Source: Paramecium sonneborni | Taxonomy: Eukaryota > Ciliophora > Oligohymenophorea > Peniculida > Parameciidae | Reading direction: 5' to 3' | DNA length: 64,000 bases | Assembly (NCBI GenBank): GCA_905182985.1 | Contig: CAJJDN010000014.1 | Location: forward strand, 453,307-517,306 | Shown: piece by piece, positions 33,336 through 46,360 of the stretch | How positions within the stretch are numbered: the stretch's first letter is position 1 | Layout of the letters: each line of letters starts with the position of its first letter | The notes under the pieces: generated by a model | What the model was told of the DNA's origin: nothing | The model's database searches: none | Seen by the model: only the letters and a program-made list of their open reading frames with translations | Made by a program: the position numbers and the translations under genes

Positions 33336-34844
33336 TCAACTTACATTATTATTTTCCCAATAATAACCTGAATTTCTTTCCTCTTTTTTTGGTTATTAGG
33401 TCCAATAGAAATCAGCATTAGAATTAGGATATTAGAATTCTTCTGGTTTTTCTAAAAGAGGATCCTTCAAATCCATTTTAATATCAAAATTTTCATCATT
33501 TTCATCTGTTGGATGTTGAATAGCCCATATTTCAATAATATTTATTTACAATTTCTTAACATAAGATAAAATTAGAGGACCATTGTCATAAGATTCATCA
33601 ATTTAAGAGCAATAAGAGTTTTACAAATTCTTATCAATCCAAATTCTACATCCTTCTCCATTTTTACCACCAAAACCAAATCCTTTGTTAGAATCAAGAA
33701 AACAATAATTTTATTCTCCTCTCTTTTTAGATCTATATATTTTAAAATATGGATATAGACTAAAAATACAATCTTTTTTTGTTCCAAAATATTATTTAGT
33801 ATCATACCATCTAAGATTAGTAAGAGCTCCAAATATTTATTATTTAGTTTTTTATTCATAATTTTCTTCATGTTAAAAAAACATAAGAGTGGGTAGTTTA
33901 CAATCTAAATTTTAGATTAAATATACCTTTTAGAGATTATACCATTTAATTAAATCCACCTTAATGTGCAATATTTGAATACAATAAAGTTAATTAATTA
34001 CAATCAGTAAGTACTGCTTATGTACTCAATAATAATTAGAAAAATAATTCATCAGTTATAAAATATGATGGTGTATTGATAATTGGAATAGTATTCTTAT
34101 AAATAATAATATTTATTACATTAAATTATTTACCCATAAATTTAGCTTAAAAATACTTTTTTATTAGATAACTTGCTCCTGGCATTTATTTTTAGATGAA
34201 ATCCATTAATTAAATCCAAGATAATGAACCTGATTCATTTTCTATTATAAAATATATTGAATACTGTATAGTTAATCTATTAATGATTTAATATATTTTT
34301 CATTAGTTGCAGCATTTTTTTAATTATGTTAATACATTTTAATAATATCCTACAATGATATATTTTGAATACTTTAATAACACATAAAGTATCAAGATAT
34401 GTTAATTGTAATTAAGCTAACTCTTCTTTTGATTTCACATATCTATAATTCTATAAAGTGATCAAGGACATCAATTCGAATCTTTCTAGATTTTTAAATG
34501 CTGGAACTGATGTTTATACATCTTTGACTAAAAGCTCCACTAAAATGTTAGAAGTATAATTATTACAAAATTCAAACAAGGGTTCTTTCTTTATGATTCC
34601 ATCAGTTCCAGAATACAATTCAAGAAACTTAAATAACTTAATACCAAATGTAGGATTTTCTAAAAATATATCTTCAAAAGATCGCTAATTAAGTGCTTTT
34701 ATATCACGAGTTCTAATAATATAAATATTTTTACTCACTACTTAATTCACAATAATATTAAAATTATTAATTCAATTGAGAATATTCTGCTTAATCGAAA
34801 GCTAAAACTACTGTATTCTTTCTAGAGTGATAACAATTCCCCAT
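33336..34844 (-). CDS. TLDc-domain protein with N-myristoylation motif
   Basis: ATG 34844-34842 gives MGNCYHSRKN, a good N-myristoyl/palmitoyl start, so membrane association is likely. Residues ~40-230 resemble an EF-hand-like helical N-terminus. The TLDc domain follows: CNQLTLLYSNIAHQGGFNQM, then IFGALTNLRWYDTKQYFG, CIFSLYPYFKIYRSK, FGFGGKNGEGCRIWIDKNL and LQINIIEIWAI. Introns are inferred at several points (22-23 nt, ending TAG), including gtattcaatatattttataatag between QLY and KNESGS. TLDc proteins bind V-ATPase and protect against oxidative stress in animals and yeast; this is family knowledge only. TGA 33338-33336. Confidence 0.82.
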
Positions 34845-34894
34845 TTATTAATAAATATAAATTATTAAAATAAAACGATAAATGTTTAAATTTT

Positions 34895-36833
34895 TCATTA
34901 ATCAAATAATTTGCTTTAAGTAACAATCATCCTTATCATAGTTGTATTCTCAACTAAATTCATATGAGCAGTTCTTCCAATAAAATTATCCCAATTCTTG
35001 TCATTCTGTGTAAATGCAAAATTAACTTCAATTCTTGTACATTCTGGTAATTTAATATTTTCAAGCATATTTTTATAGATTTATTATTTATCTTAAGGAA
35101 CTCTATTTGATTTTTCAAGTCTTGCTATTTCGAATGGTACAAAATCATCTTATAAAGAACTAACTAATATAACTTTTTAGAACCATTCTAAACATTAGAT
35201 TTTTGATAATTAATAAAGATATGAGTTTTATGGAATTGATGCATCTTACAATTATAATTCAGCCATACTCTAACTAGATGAAAAAGTTGTCATAAACCAT
35301 AATCCAGTTTTTACTAAACTTTTTTATTTTACAAATAATCCTATGTGAGGTGATCCAAGACTTACATAAAATCTCATCTTAGTTTAATGCATACTTAAAC
35401 TACAAAGAGCTGATCTTGCAACTACTCCTCCTAAAGAATGGCATATAAATGATAATTCATCAATCCCATCCATCAATTAAATTTATGCTTATATTTCTAT
35501 ACTTAATTTATGTCCCATTACTCTTATTGAATCTTCACCTTATCTCTAATTACAACTTGACAATAAAGTAAAACATTTTGGATAATATGTTTTTATTATA
35601 TTTCTCCACCTTCTCATATCAAATGGAGAACCCTTATATCCATGTACAAAAACAATTAAATGTTTACTATCCTTTTTTTAGTTCATTTGTTATTGTTTCT
35701 ATTCATTTTATGAGTATTTTATCAATATTGGAAGATTATCTAATAACTCTGTACAAGTGATTGGCAAAATTGGCAAATTTCTTTAATCTAATTATCGCAA
35801 TGAATTTATAAAATTATAATTTTTCTATGCTTTATCAAATTGATTCCAATTATTTAATTTTATTACAAAATCTTCATATAAGGCTTGAAGTTCACAAATA
35901 TATTTTAATTTTAATTTCCTCATCATTTTTGTGCAAACTTTTGAAATGACATCTATATAGACATACCAAATCATATATAATTATACACTTATAGAATTAA
36001 TTTAGCTTTCTAAATCTTCGTTATTGTATTCTATATCTCCCAAACAAGATAATTAAGACTAAATTTATAAATTATTGTAATACTAAATAATGTGAAAATT
36101 TAGATGGTTCAGTTATATATTCTGCTACAGTTTCTTTATATTGCTAAATGAACTACTTGAATATTGATTCCAGATAATCTAAAGTTTTTAATTATAACAA
36201 TTCAAATTATCCCTTTTTTTTATATTTTTCAATATATTGTTTCATTGTTAAACCATCTTTTATCTATTAAAACTTTATATCTATTAATCACTTAATTATA
36301 CTCAATGGCAATGAGAACACAAAACAATTTATAACACATGCTGTGTTAGGATCAAAAGTTATAGGCAAATAATTTTGATTCATTTATTTAAGTGAATGAA
36401 TGATGTAGGTCTGAGAAGAAATTTTATTTAAAGGCAATTCTTCTTAGTCTTAAATTGTTTCCAAAGATTTACTGTCCAAAAATAATAAATCAATTTTTAA
36501 TTCTACAGAGTTTAATTATGCAAATGTATTCTGTTCTATTCGAAAAATACATCCTTCACATAAATTTATCTAAATTGTATTTAATTTTACTTCTTCATCT
36601 TCATATCTAATCATAAAAGAACTTGATAGAAAATATTAATCTTTAATGTCCTGTCCCACTAATTTTTAATCTTTTGGTTTTTTCTATTTACTAATTCCTA
36701 ATTAATCTAAAGTCAAATATGGCAAATGTTTTGTAATTCCTAATTATATTCTATAAATTCCTTATTAAAATAGATCAACGTTTCGAAAATTTCTAATAAA
36801 CACTAACAATTCAATTTATGTTATGAAACTCAT
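34895..36833 (-). CDS. FAM135-type serine esterase/lipase-like protein (DUF676)
   Basis: ATG 36833-36831, TGA 34897-34895. The N-terminal domain matches FAM135 (ELLVFIRNFRNVDLFQQGIY..., SSSFMIRYEDEEV). The C-terminal alpha/beta hydrolase has HLIVFVHGYKGSPFDMRRWR (oxyanion HG), DSIRVMGHKLSIEI and LSFICHSLGGVVARSALCSL (nucleophile elbow). The elbow reads CHSLG where the usual pattern is GxSxG, so the first Gly is replaced by Cys. Near the end, VSSLQDDFVPFEIARL supplies a probable catalytic Asp, and TAHMNLVENTTM a His. Function in ciliates unknown. Confidence 0.78.
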
Positions 36834-36902
36834 AAATTTAATAATATAATCTTTTTATCTACAATTACTTCTATTTTATAACCTAATTCCTAAACTGAAG
36901 TT

Positions 36903-37717
36903 ATGGATAATATAGCAATTACTAATATTCTTAAAAACTATGGGTATGCTTTATAAATTAATCCTAAAGTTTTAAAGCCTCTGAGCCATAATATAAAACC
37001 ATTAATTATTCAATTGTCCCTAAATATTAGACCTTAGAAGATCATGTAGAAAAACCTCAATTAGAAATTCTTTAATAATTAAATGAAGAAAAAAAGTGTC
37101 GTGAACTAGTTGAAGTACATGGAATTACTTTAGAAAAAACAAAATAGTTTTATGCTGATAAAATCAAAGAATACAACGATATTATAGATTTAAAGCATAT
37201 CAAAAAAAAAAGAAATCAATCTTAAATCGTTGAAAAATAAAACAATTAAACATTTATTAGATTTGCTGGAGATGAAGGTAAAATAACTAATTTTCACATC
37301 TCAATTAATTCCAAAAATCTTATTCCATTATTGAATGAAATCAATAGAAGATCATCAAATTAAAAGTCTCCTTAATTAAGTCCTGCTTGTTTCAGGAGAT
37401 CTTATAGAAATAATCAAAACAACTCAAATAATTATACAAACATTAAATATACTCTACAAACAATAAAACCTAAATAACTTTAAAATATAACTTCTAGATT
37501 AGAATAGAAATTTAATAACTATGATAATTTAAATTAAAGTTAGATAAGTCCTAAGAATCAGATTAACATTATTCAAGAACCTACTTTAGATTTTATTAAA
37601 AAAAGAAATGCATTATCAGTAGACCTTAAATTTAAAAGAAGAAATTCTGAAAATAAGAAATCACCTAATTCATTCATTAAATAACAAAAATAGGATATTC
37701 CCAAAGTACTTATATGA
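36903..37717 (+). CDS. K/N/Q-rich hypothetical protein
   Basis: ATG 36903, TGA 37715-37717. A 26-nt intron at 36944-36969 ends AAG; no nearby TAG acceptor keeps frame with the exon TLEDHVEKPQLEILQQL that follows. The protein has an E/K helical part, then a basic N/S/Q-rich half with several SPKN/SPNS sites. Divergent from the FAM135 gene, with only 69 bp between starts. No domain recognised. Confidence 0.6.
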
Positions 37718-37742
37718 TTATTTTAAGATAGATTTATCATAA

Positions 37743-38355
37743 ATGATTTAGGATTCTTTTCGATAAAATTAATCAACATGTTGTTAATAGGAAGATTATG
37801 AAGTTTCTTAATAAGATTTTAAATTTAATGAAAATAATAATTTAGAATTAACATAGATATAATAACCATAAGTATTGTCAAAAATCGGATCATAAAAAAC
37901 AATTAATTTAGATTAAATTCAAAAGGATTAGCTACCAGATATATATAAAGATATAAGTATATATCATCATTTATCTAGAAATTAATGAAAATGTTGATAT
38001 GGAGTAAAGAAAAAAGGTCTTAAAAAGAAGAAGAGAAATTATAGATGATATTCTACATAAATAACAGCCTAAATTTTTACATATTTGTGGATCTAAATTT
38101 GCTGTTGTAAATAATGAATAAAATTGGAATAATTATAAAAACCTAAGAATTCGTATACTATAAAGAGAATTAGATAAAGAAATTAATAAAATGAAAAATG
38201 TAAAAGAATAGCTCAAAGATTTCGATAATTTATAAATATTATCTGGACCTCCTATCAATACAAATTATAATACAAATAATCTTTAATCAGATTATTAAGA
38301 TGTCAAAATTACGAAAATAATGAAATAGCTAACTGCTTTAAAAAAAATTAATTGA
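37743..38355 (+). CDS. Hypothetical charged protein, probable coiled coil
   Basis: ATG 37743, TGA 38353-38355, intron 37957-37978 (22 nt, TAG). Starts MIQDSFRQNQSTCC, with Q-rich N-terminus and a basic patch (QRKKVLKRRREIIDDILHK). The C-terminal half is helical (QRELDKEINKMKNVKEQ). Starts 25 bp after the previous stop on the same strand. No family recognised. Confidence 0.6.
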
Positions 38356-38419
38356 ATTCATAAAATCCTTTGTTTTTTTTATTCAAAAATATTTATTATA
38401 TATTATTAAGTTAAAATAA

Positions 38420-39490
38420 ATGTAAAATAAAAATGGAAGATCAAATACAAATGATATAATCTAAAATGATAATTTAGAGCATCTTATGCCTCATAAAAGG
38501 AATTTTTTAAGAAAAAAGAAAAACTACCAATTGAAACTTTAACCTAAATAAATGAAAGATTAAATTTCGTCATCATAATTAGAAGAATAATAAGAAAAAG
38601 ATTCTTTAAAAAAATTTAATGATTTTGTTAATCTATCAAAAATAAAACAACAATCTAAAAATAAAATACCATCTAAACTACCTGTAATTTAGAAAGTAAG
38701 ATCGAAATCTTCTCAAGTTCAAACCTAAAATTAACCGAACTCAGAATTTATACCTGAAATAATGGGCAATTTGGAATAAGAAAAGATATGTAAATTAATA
38801 AATTTAAACTAATAGCTATGAGACCAATATTTAAATCTATAAATCAACTCTTAAGTAAACATTCATTAAAACCTAATTATCCAAAATTTACTACAGAATC
38901 TGAAAATGAAAATTTTTTTAATAATGATAAAAGTATTTTAAAGTAATTATTATTCTTATAAAGATTGCCAGAGTTTTTAAATTAGAATAAAAATCATTTT
39001 TTAAACATAGGAAAATATGTTTAAGAAAAAATAGAATAAAAGAGAACTGATAATTTTCTATAATAATATAAAAATGCTGCTAAATATCAAAGTGATGAAG
39101 GTAAATTTCGTTATATCATAATTAGAAGATAGTGGTTGCCTTCTCTCTAGCAAAGAATTATAAAAAATAGATGAGATTAAAAATAGAAGAAAAGTTATTA
39201 TCAAAATAGCTCAAAGAAAATCTCCAAAGTTTCTCTATCCTTTGGGACCAAAAATAAGAGTTCCAAACTATTCTTTAGAAAACCAATATTTTTAAGTTTA
39301 ATAAAATTCAACCAACAGAGCTAAAGGATTTCAACCTTCTCATAAATATAAAAATCATTATAGTTAGGAAGATGAAATTTCTATTTAGAAGTTAGATAGC
39401 CCTCCTAAAGATAAGTTTTTTCCAACTTCCTCAATGTAAGAGGACTATCTAAATATTAAGATTTAATAACTAGTCAGATCTTTACTATGA
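38420..39490 (+). CDS. Hypothetical basic K/Q/S-rich protein
   Basis: ATG 38420, TGA 39488-39490. Two introns: about 38791-38816 (26 nt) and about 39100-39124 (25 nt), both TAG. Contains a DSLKKFNDFVNLSKIKQQSK segment, then MRPIFKSINQLLSKHSLKPN and FLYPLGPKIRVPNYSLENQY. Not recognised; likely disordered. Third of three small same-strand genes of similar composition. Confidence 0.6.
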
Positions 39491-39861
39491 TTTTATATAT
39501 TATTTAATATCTATGATTTTATTATTTTTTTATTAGATAACTTTTTGAAAATATGTAGATTTTAAAAACAAATAATTTAAATCTAAAAAATGTTCTAATT
39601 AAAAATATTTATTAGATTATAATATTAGTTTTATTTTTATTATGAGCCATAAATTAGATTGATAAATACTATATATCAATATACATAAATGCATCATCAA
39701 TTCTCAAAAAAAAATTTAATACGAACAGTTTATAAAAAAGATAACTAATATTTTAAAAAAAAAAGATTATCTTGAAAATATAAAATTTTTAAATGAAATA
39801 AAATTGTCAAAAAAAAAATATTTCATAATATTTAAAATATCAATATTAAACATAAATAAGA
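39491..39861. other. Intergenic between convergent genes
   Basis: About 370 bp, A/T runs, no gene seen. Would contain both 3' ends. Confidence 0.5.
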
Positions 39862-42186
39862 TCAAAGTTAGTCGTTTTCCCATCTCCTAGCAAATAAAAT
39901 AGAATCATTATATTGTTTTTGATTTTCTAATAATACTTCCTATATTATTTAGAAATCTTTTTGTAATTTATTTATATTGATTTTTTGCAAATAATGTATT
40001 AATAATTAAGAGAAATTCAGTGTGAATTCAGATAAATCTTTATTGAAAAATTGTTCAAATTATTTATCAGGTGAAATATAGAAGACATTTTCTACTTTAG
40101 AATAAAATGATAAAAAGCTATCAATCCAATATTAGACAATATCTTATTTGTGTGAAGAATAAAATTTCTATATATAAGTTGCTTTAATTCCTAAGAGTTT
40201 TCTCATTAAAAAATAACATTTTTATTTTTCTTCTGTATTAATGCAATCAAATTATTTTAGGACTTTGTTTAAATAGAGTAGAAATTTGTAAGTAGGTCTG
40301 ATTGATGCAGAGAGAAATTCAATTTTATCATCTTAATAATTTGAAGTAAAATCGTTTGTGAATTTTTCAACACTAATATTTTAGATTTATTTAGCTTATG
40401 AAAGATATGAATTGAATTATGATGTAATATTTGGTTGAGTATGAAGATTTTTTATAGTTTCTTGAGAATTTTTAGATAAACTGACCCCAGAAGATTTGAA
40501 AGGTGGAGTAATAATATTTTATGATGATTATACTATCCTAATAGGTGATTTCTTTTGTTGAATTGAATTATTATTAGTTTAAACAGAATAGGATTATTTT
40601 GATAAATTTTATGAAATGTCAAACATTTATTGTTTTTCTTATAAAATTTATTAACAATTTGATAATTAATTATGTTTTATAGTATCATTAGTGCTATTTT
40701 AATTGCTATTTTAAATACATTCACTTTCTTCTCCAAATTATCCATTTTTTGTACCATTAGTATTACTTTAAAAACTTTTATTTTCGTTTTAAGTTATAAT
40801 TGGTATTTTTTTTAAGGTTAATTTTTCTTTTTCTATTTATTAGAATTATTATGATTATTGTTATTCTTGACTTTAATTATCAATTAATTCAAGTGATTTT
40901 TAAGTTTTAAGTTTGGATTCAAGATTTTAATTATGGAATTTAATTGGAGATTATTAAAACGGTTTTGGAATTATTGTTACTTTTTAAGTATAAGAAACTT
41001 TTATAGATTATTCTTTAAATTAATTCAAATTATTTTAATTGATTTAAATAACTAAATTCTGAGGCTATTCTTCAAATTAATTAAGATTTTTTTTTGTTTC
41101 TAAAAGCTAAGCAAATTAATTATTTTTTATAACTTTCATAACTTCTAAATTTAATAGTCCATTTAAATCTTATGATCTAAACATTTAACATGGACTAATT
41201 TAATTTTCTAAAGATTCTTGTGGTTGACTTTAAAATATTTAATCATTCAATTATGATCTTGATTATTATGGATCTTGAGAAATAGAACTTGTTTTTATTG
41301 ATTTAAATGCAGTACTCTAATGTTAAAGAGTGGATATTTTTTTAGATTATATTGTAAGTATTGAAATAATATGATTAATTGAGATTCGTTTTTCTGGATC
41401 AAAATTGAGCATATTGAGCATAAGTTCTTTTGTCTTAGTGGACGTTTCTATATCATTTTTAATTTTATTGATTAAAAATGAATGTTTCTTGTTTAAATCT
41501 TGTTCTTATTTTGAAAACTAAGGTAATTCATAATATATCATCTAAAATAATACAATACCTAATGCCCAAATATCAGATTTTTCTGAATAAATATTATTTT
41601 ACACTGTTTCTGGAGCCATATACATTGGAGTGCCTACATTAAATTTCTTTATGATGCTCTCATATTGGTTCTCGATTACTGCAAAACCAAAGTCAGCTAA
41701 TTTGTATTGACCATTAGATTTTAATATATTAGCTGGTTTTATATCTCTATGTATTATTTCTAATAAATTTACCATAAAGGTGTTACTTTTATCATGTAAT
41801 GCTTTAACTCCCTAAACAATTTATTGGAATATTTCCAAAGATTATGTTTCTGTAAATTTTGTGGATTCTAATATTTCAGCCAAATCTCCTTCATTACAAT
41901 ATTCACAAATCAAATATCTGTTATTTTTTGTTTCAAAGGTATCATAAATTCTCATAAGATTAGGATGATCTATTAAACTTAATACACTAATTTCATTTTT
42001 AAGTAAACTTTTGGAAATTGGAGTGGTTAATTATTGAAAACTTATCACTTTAATAGCAACTACTTAATTTGTTTTTGTATTTGTTCCTTTATAAACTTTT
42101 GATGAATAGCCAGAACCAATTAATTCATTTTAGTCATAAGTATAATTAGAAATTGTTTTCTTGATATTTTAAGGATTTTTATTCAT
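39862..42186 (-). CDS. ULK/ATG1-like Ser/Thr protein kinase with long Q-rich tail
   Basis: ATG 42186-42184, TGA 39864-39862. The kinase domain has LIGSGYSSKVYKG (G-loop), QVVAIKVI (Lys), SLIDHPNLMRIYD, a YLICEYCNEGDLAEIL hinge typical of ULK-type kinases, IIHRDIKPANILK, LADFGFAV (DFG) and VGTPMYMAPETV (APE). A 27-nt intron (TAG) lies between HDK and KIIHRD. The ~500-residue tail is N/Q/S-rich with SP sites and ends in a helical domain of ~150 residues that could be a MIT-like or ATG13-binding domain (inference). ULK kinases start autophagy, but ciliates have many relatives with other jobs. Confidence 0.8.
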
Positions 42187-42189
42187 TTA

Positions 42190-43400
42190 TTTTATTAACA
42201 AATATTTTAGACTTTCAGATTCACTTTCAAATCAAAATAAAAATTTGAAAGGCTTAAAAGAATTCTAACTACTTCTTTGAAATTTAATATGAAATTATAT
42301 GGAATTATAATAATAATATTGAAATCTTTTTGTAAAATCCCTTTTTAATGTATCCATAAATACATAATTCTTATTTAATATTTTAATATCTTTTTCTAGT
42401 TAAGCCAAAAATTTCTAACATTATTCTTTACTTTGAATAATAATTTTTAGAATTACTTTATTTTCAAACCTATTGAATCAATCATAGGTATATGAGTAAT
42501 TGATTAATATTCTTCATTTATAGATTCTTATTTTTTTAAGTCCAATTTTAGTAATTGAATTTCTTCTTAAGATCAAATATTTCTATTTATCCATTTCTTT
42601 AGTTTACTAATTTGCATATTTTCTAATTATTTTATTTTTGTCTTTGATACTTGATTTTATTTTGGTAAGATAATCAGGTACTTTTTTCTATACTCTTTTT
42701 TTATGACGATGACTTTTCTTCATTTAATTATTTGTATGCTGATAAAATATTTTCAACAGCATTTGTAACTATCAATTTTTATTTGATTTTAATCCTTGTA
42801 TTGGTTTTTCATCTTTTTTGGGAAGAGAAGGTTTGATAAAAGGAAGATATTTATATTAATAAACTAACTATATGCATATATTACCTTCAGGTAATTAATT
42901 ATATCCGATAGTTCCTCTGTGTTCTTTAATTTGAACATAGTAGTAATTAATTTATAGGATACCTAAAAAAATAGTATTATATTTTGATCTTTTGATCTTC
43001 CTAATGAATTTAGATTATCCTTTATGTGAATGAGATTATTTGAGTAAATCGAAACGACTATTAATATTTTTAATCTTAATTATTAGAAATATAAACATTA
43101 ATTCTGCTTGTAGTATGATTATTCATAATTCTAGATTTTGGAGTAAAATTAGAAAGATTAAGAGATCTGTAAATGGATTCTTTTGGAGGGGGAATATATT
43201 ATTTAGGAATTAAATTGTATATGATTTCCAGCTATTGTAATTTTACATAAATATAGAATTTGTAATGATTATTATATTCTAAATATATTTTATTGATTTT
43301 AAAGGATTTATATAGAGGTTAAATATTATAAAATGTTTGATATATAGTTAAAATAAGTTATAGATTTTAAAGTTATATGAATGGAATTTAATGGGATTGT
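42190..43400 (-). pseudogene. Coiled-coil protein gene, frame not resolved (possibly broken)
   Basis: Several open segments look like one protein: IPPPKESIYRSLNLSNF (upstream of ATG 43136-43134); then VQIKEHRGTIGYNQLPEGN and FIKPSLPKKDEKPIQGLKS down to a TGA at 42774-42772; then NAVENILSAYKQLNEEKSSS, TKIKQLENMQISKLKKW, EEIQLLKLDLKKQESINEEY and QSKEQCQKFLAQLEKDIKI. In-frame TGAs and frame changes separate them, and short introns solve only some (e.g. 43075-43096, ending AAG). Either homopolymer errors, unusual introns, or gene decay. A stand-alone start at 42762 (MLLKIFYQHTNNQ...) to TGA 42514 is another reading. No clear start codon is seen upstream. Confidence 0.35.
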
Positions 43401-43469
43401 GAGAATAGTAATAAATTGAGATTATTATTTTAATTTGAAAATTATATATTAATATAAATTAAATTTAAA

Positions 43470-45114
43470 ATGGAATGGTTTCTAATAATTGTAACGATAG
43501 TGATGGCATTTTTATTACTACTTGTGAACTTCTACTTACTTGTATTATATTGTCATCGTATTATAATGAAATTTATAATATATAGCGGATGATAGTGGTT
43601 GGGGTTCGTCATTAGTATGCAAAGTATTTGTGATTATTGGAATGACATTGACATGGGCTTAAGTGTTAATGTTACCATTAGATGCAGCAAATTCAAGGTA
43701 ATGATATTGATAAATGAAATTAGAGGGCTTGGAGAAGGTTTAGATATGGATTTCTTTTGGAAGTTTATTTATATGTTGATATTAATATTTGGAACTCTTT
43801 TCATTCCATTTGCTTAATATTATTATGAATCAGATGATGAGAAATCAGTAGGTTAAAGATGTTGTGCAGCACTTTATTAATAATTATGTTTCGTTATAAT
43901 AATAGCTCTTTTGTTATTTATTTCTTATGCATTTTTAAGATTTGCAGATATTCCAATATTTATATCATTAAAATCTTGTTCATAACCAACAGTATTTATG
44001 AATTCAGATACTCCATTTACAGGTGTAGCAAATTCTTTATAAGAAGATTCTGAAGATACTTTGGAATATGAAGTAAGTTTTCCTGTTTATGTAATGGCAT
44101 TTATGTCATTATTTGGATATTGTTTATTTGTGCTTTTTGGTGGAGTTGGTTTAACAGCATTGCCAGTAGATCTTATTTAAGAATTTATAAATAGACCTAA
44201 AAAATTGACATCTGCTGAAGGAGCTTAGAAAAAAGGAAGTTTAAGAAGAAAAGCATTTGAATTAATAGATGAAGGCAATAAAATTAAGGATGATTAAAAA
44301 GATGCTATAATATAAGATGGTTGGTGGGCTAGATATAAAGAAAAAAGAAGAGTGAGAACATAATTTACTAAATATAAAAATGCTGTTTTATGTTTAGATA
44401 GAGATTATGAAATATTTAAACTAGAACTTAAATATTTTGATACAAATCCAATCATTTGGTATTTTAAATTTGTATTTGGCATAATATTTTCTATTCTTTC
44501 TTTTATTTGGTGGTTACATATGTACTTATATATTATTATTAATAATCTAGATTATTATTTATTGTCATAAGAGATTCCGATGGAATATCCGCAAGTCCCT
44601 TTCTTAATAAAATATTGATTGGTTTAGAAGATGGAAATGCTGGATTTTTATGTGTTGGTATCTTTGCATTCCTTTGTATATATCTATTATGGTGTACATA
44701 AAAAGGAAATATTAAATTTGGTCTTAGAATTCCTATCCTATTCTCTTTACATATTATGAAGTATAATATTATATTTAAATTTTAGAGTAAATGAAACCTG
44801 GATGAATACTTTTCTTTTTAATGTACAACTTATGTTAATTTGTTCAGTTGCCGTCACATAATTTTGTACCAAAGCTTTTTCATAATATATTAGACTAAGC
44901 ACCCTTAATAGTATTAATTCATTTTAAAATAGTGCTTTTTACTACTTAAATCTAGTATCTACGTTTCTTTACTTACTTATATTCAAACAATGTTTTTGAA
45001 ATCATTCTACTTGTTTGGTCAGTATTAACAATGATCTATTTGCTTATCAGAAGATCGGATAAACCTAAAATGTTAAAAGAAATAGAGGAAATGTAAAAAT
45101 TATAATTCAAATGA
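43470..45114 (+). CDS. LMBR1/LIMR-family multi-pass membrane protein
   Basis: ATG 43470 (MEWFLIIVTIVMAFLLLL), TGA 45112-45114. Hydrophobic helices run throughout. Family landmarks: SLVCKVFVIIGMTLTWAQVL followed by MLPLDAANSR, FGGVGLTALPVDLIQEF then NRPKKL, and the loop KKGSLRRKAFELIDEGNK. The C-terminus has two more helices and ends KPKMLKEIEEMQKLQFK. Introns of about 28, 26 and 27 nt are needed. Animal relatives are endocytic or lysosomal membrane proteins (LMBRD1, lipocalin-1 receptor); the role here is unknown. Confidence 0.83.
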
Positions 45115-45835
45115 ACTTATTAATAATTATTAATATTTATACTTATATTTATTATTACTCAAATATTTTTTTATCATATATTACTAATAATCAATTAATT
45201 CTATAAACACATACAAAAGGTGAATGTCTTCATTTACAATTTTAAATCAATAAATCTACTATATTCTTAAGAACACTTTTTTACAAAATTATGGAAATAA
45301 CAATTTATGTTTTTTTAAATCAAAACCATTTGAAAATTAAACATCCTTTTAATCTATGATTATATTCTAGTAATTGATATCCAACTTCATTCGGATATCA
45401 ATACCATTCGCATTTTAAAATTTATTAAATAACATCAATGTCTAAAACTCTTAGTGTCTGTCTGATAATATTTATTCGACAAACATATAAATTATCAAAT
45501 AGCTTATTATTACTATAATTTATATATACAATTTTATTAGAAACTTAAGACAATTTAAATTTGACATTGTTGATTTAATTAATTTTTAACAGACATAGTC
45601 ATATAAAATTTATTAAAAGGCTAATAATATTGTCTAGTATTTCAACAATCAAGCTAATTATAAACTTTGTTCACATTTAAAGTCCTATAAATAAAATTTT
45701 AGAAAATTGATCACTGCTTCAATTACATTTAAGATATATACAAAATATAAAATTCAATTTTGCAATACCTTATATGCATAAAAATGTCAATTTAAATTAT
45801 GCATTTAATTTATTAGATATATATAATAGTATTAT
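45115..45835. other. Gene-free stretch
   Basis: About 720 bp between convergent genes, low complexity, short frames only. I see no supported gene or RNA. Confidence 0.45.
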
Positions 45836-46360
45836 TCATTTAAACATAGTTTGAATGTATGCTGAATTACTTTTTCGAATATTAAATTCATTTAATTATT
45901 GTTTTATTTATTATAATTATTTTGCTTAAATCTGTTATTTATTATAGATTTGGGTTTGACAATTGCCAGAGTTCTTATTACTACTCTTACATCTGAGTAA
46001 TTATACTAAATCTGATGTTTAATAGGAAGTGAGTGTTTTTTATCTTAAATTAGACTGATAAGAATCATTATTTTTTTTCAGAATTTTCAATGCATTGATA
46101 AAGGACTCTAATTTTAGATAAATATTACTTGATTTAGTCAATTTTGAATTAATCTTAGATTTGTTAGATAAACTTTAGAGGAAATAATTTTTAGCATGAA
46201 ACGATTCTTATTTTCTAATAGATGAAATATTTTGCTGCAAATTCATAACACAAGATTGAAATTGTTAATTTAAACATCTTCGAACACATTCAGCATTTTA
46301 ATTTTGAATATTGATGATTGGATTTACAATTTCGATATGATCAAAAAAGCTATCCTCCAT
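45836..46360 (-). CDS. Hypothetical helical protein (174 aa)
   Basis: One exon, ATG 46360-46358 (MEDSFFDHIEIVNPI), TGA 45838-45836. Q/N/S/K-rich with four cysteines (ECVRRC, SCVM, LRCKSS, NCQ) and a helical Q-rich C-terminus ending AYIQTMFK. No family recognised. Confidence 0.65.

Noticed and set aside
42514..42762. Independent 82-aa basic protein (MLLKIFYQHTNNQ...)
   Set aside because: Possible, but it lies inside a larger run of coiled-coil fragments, so I kept it within the unresolved gene.
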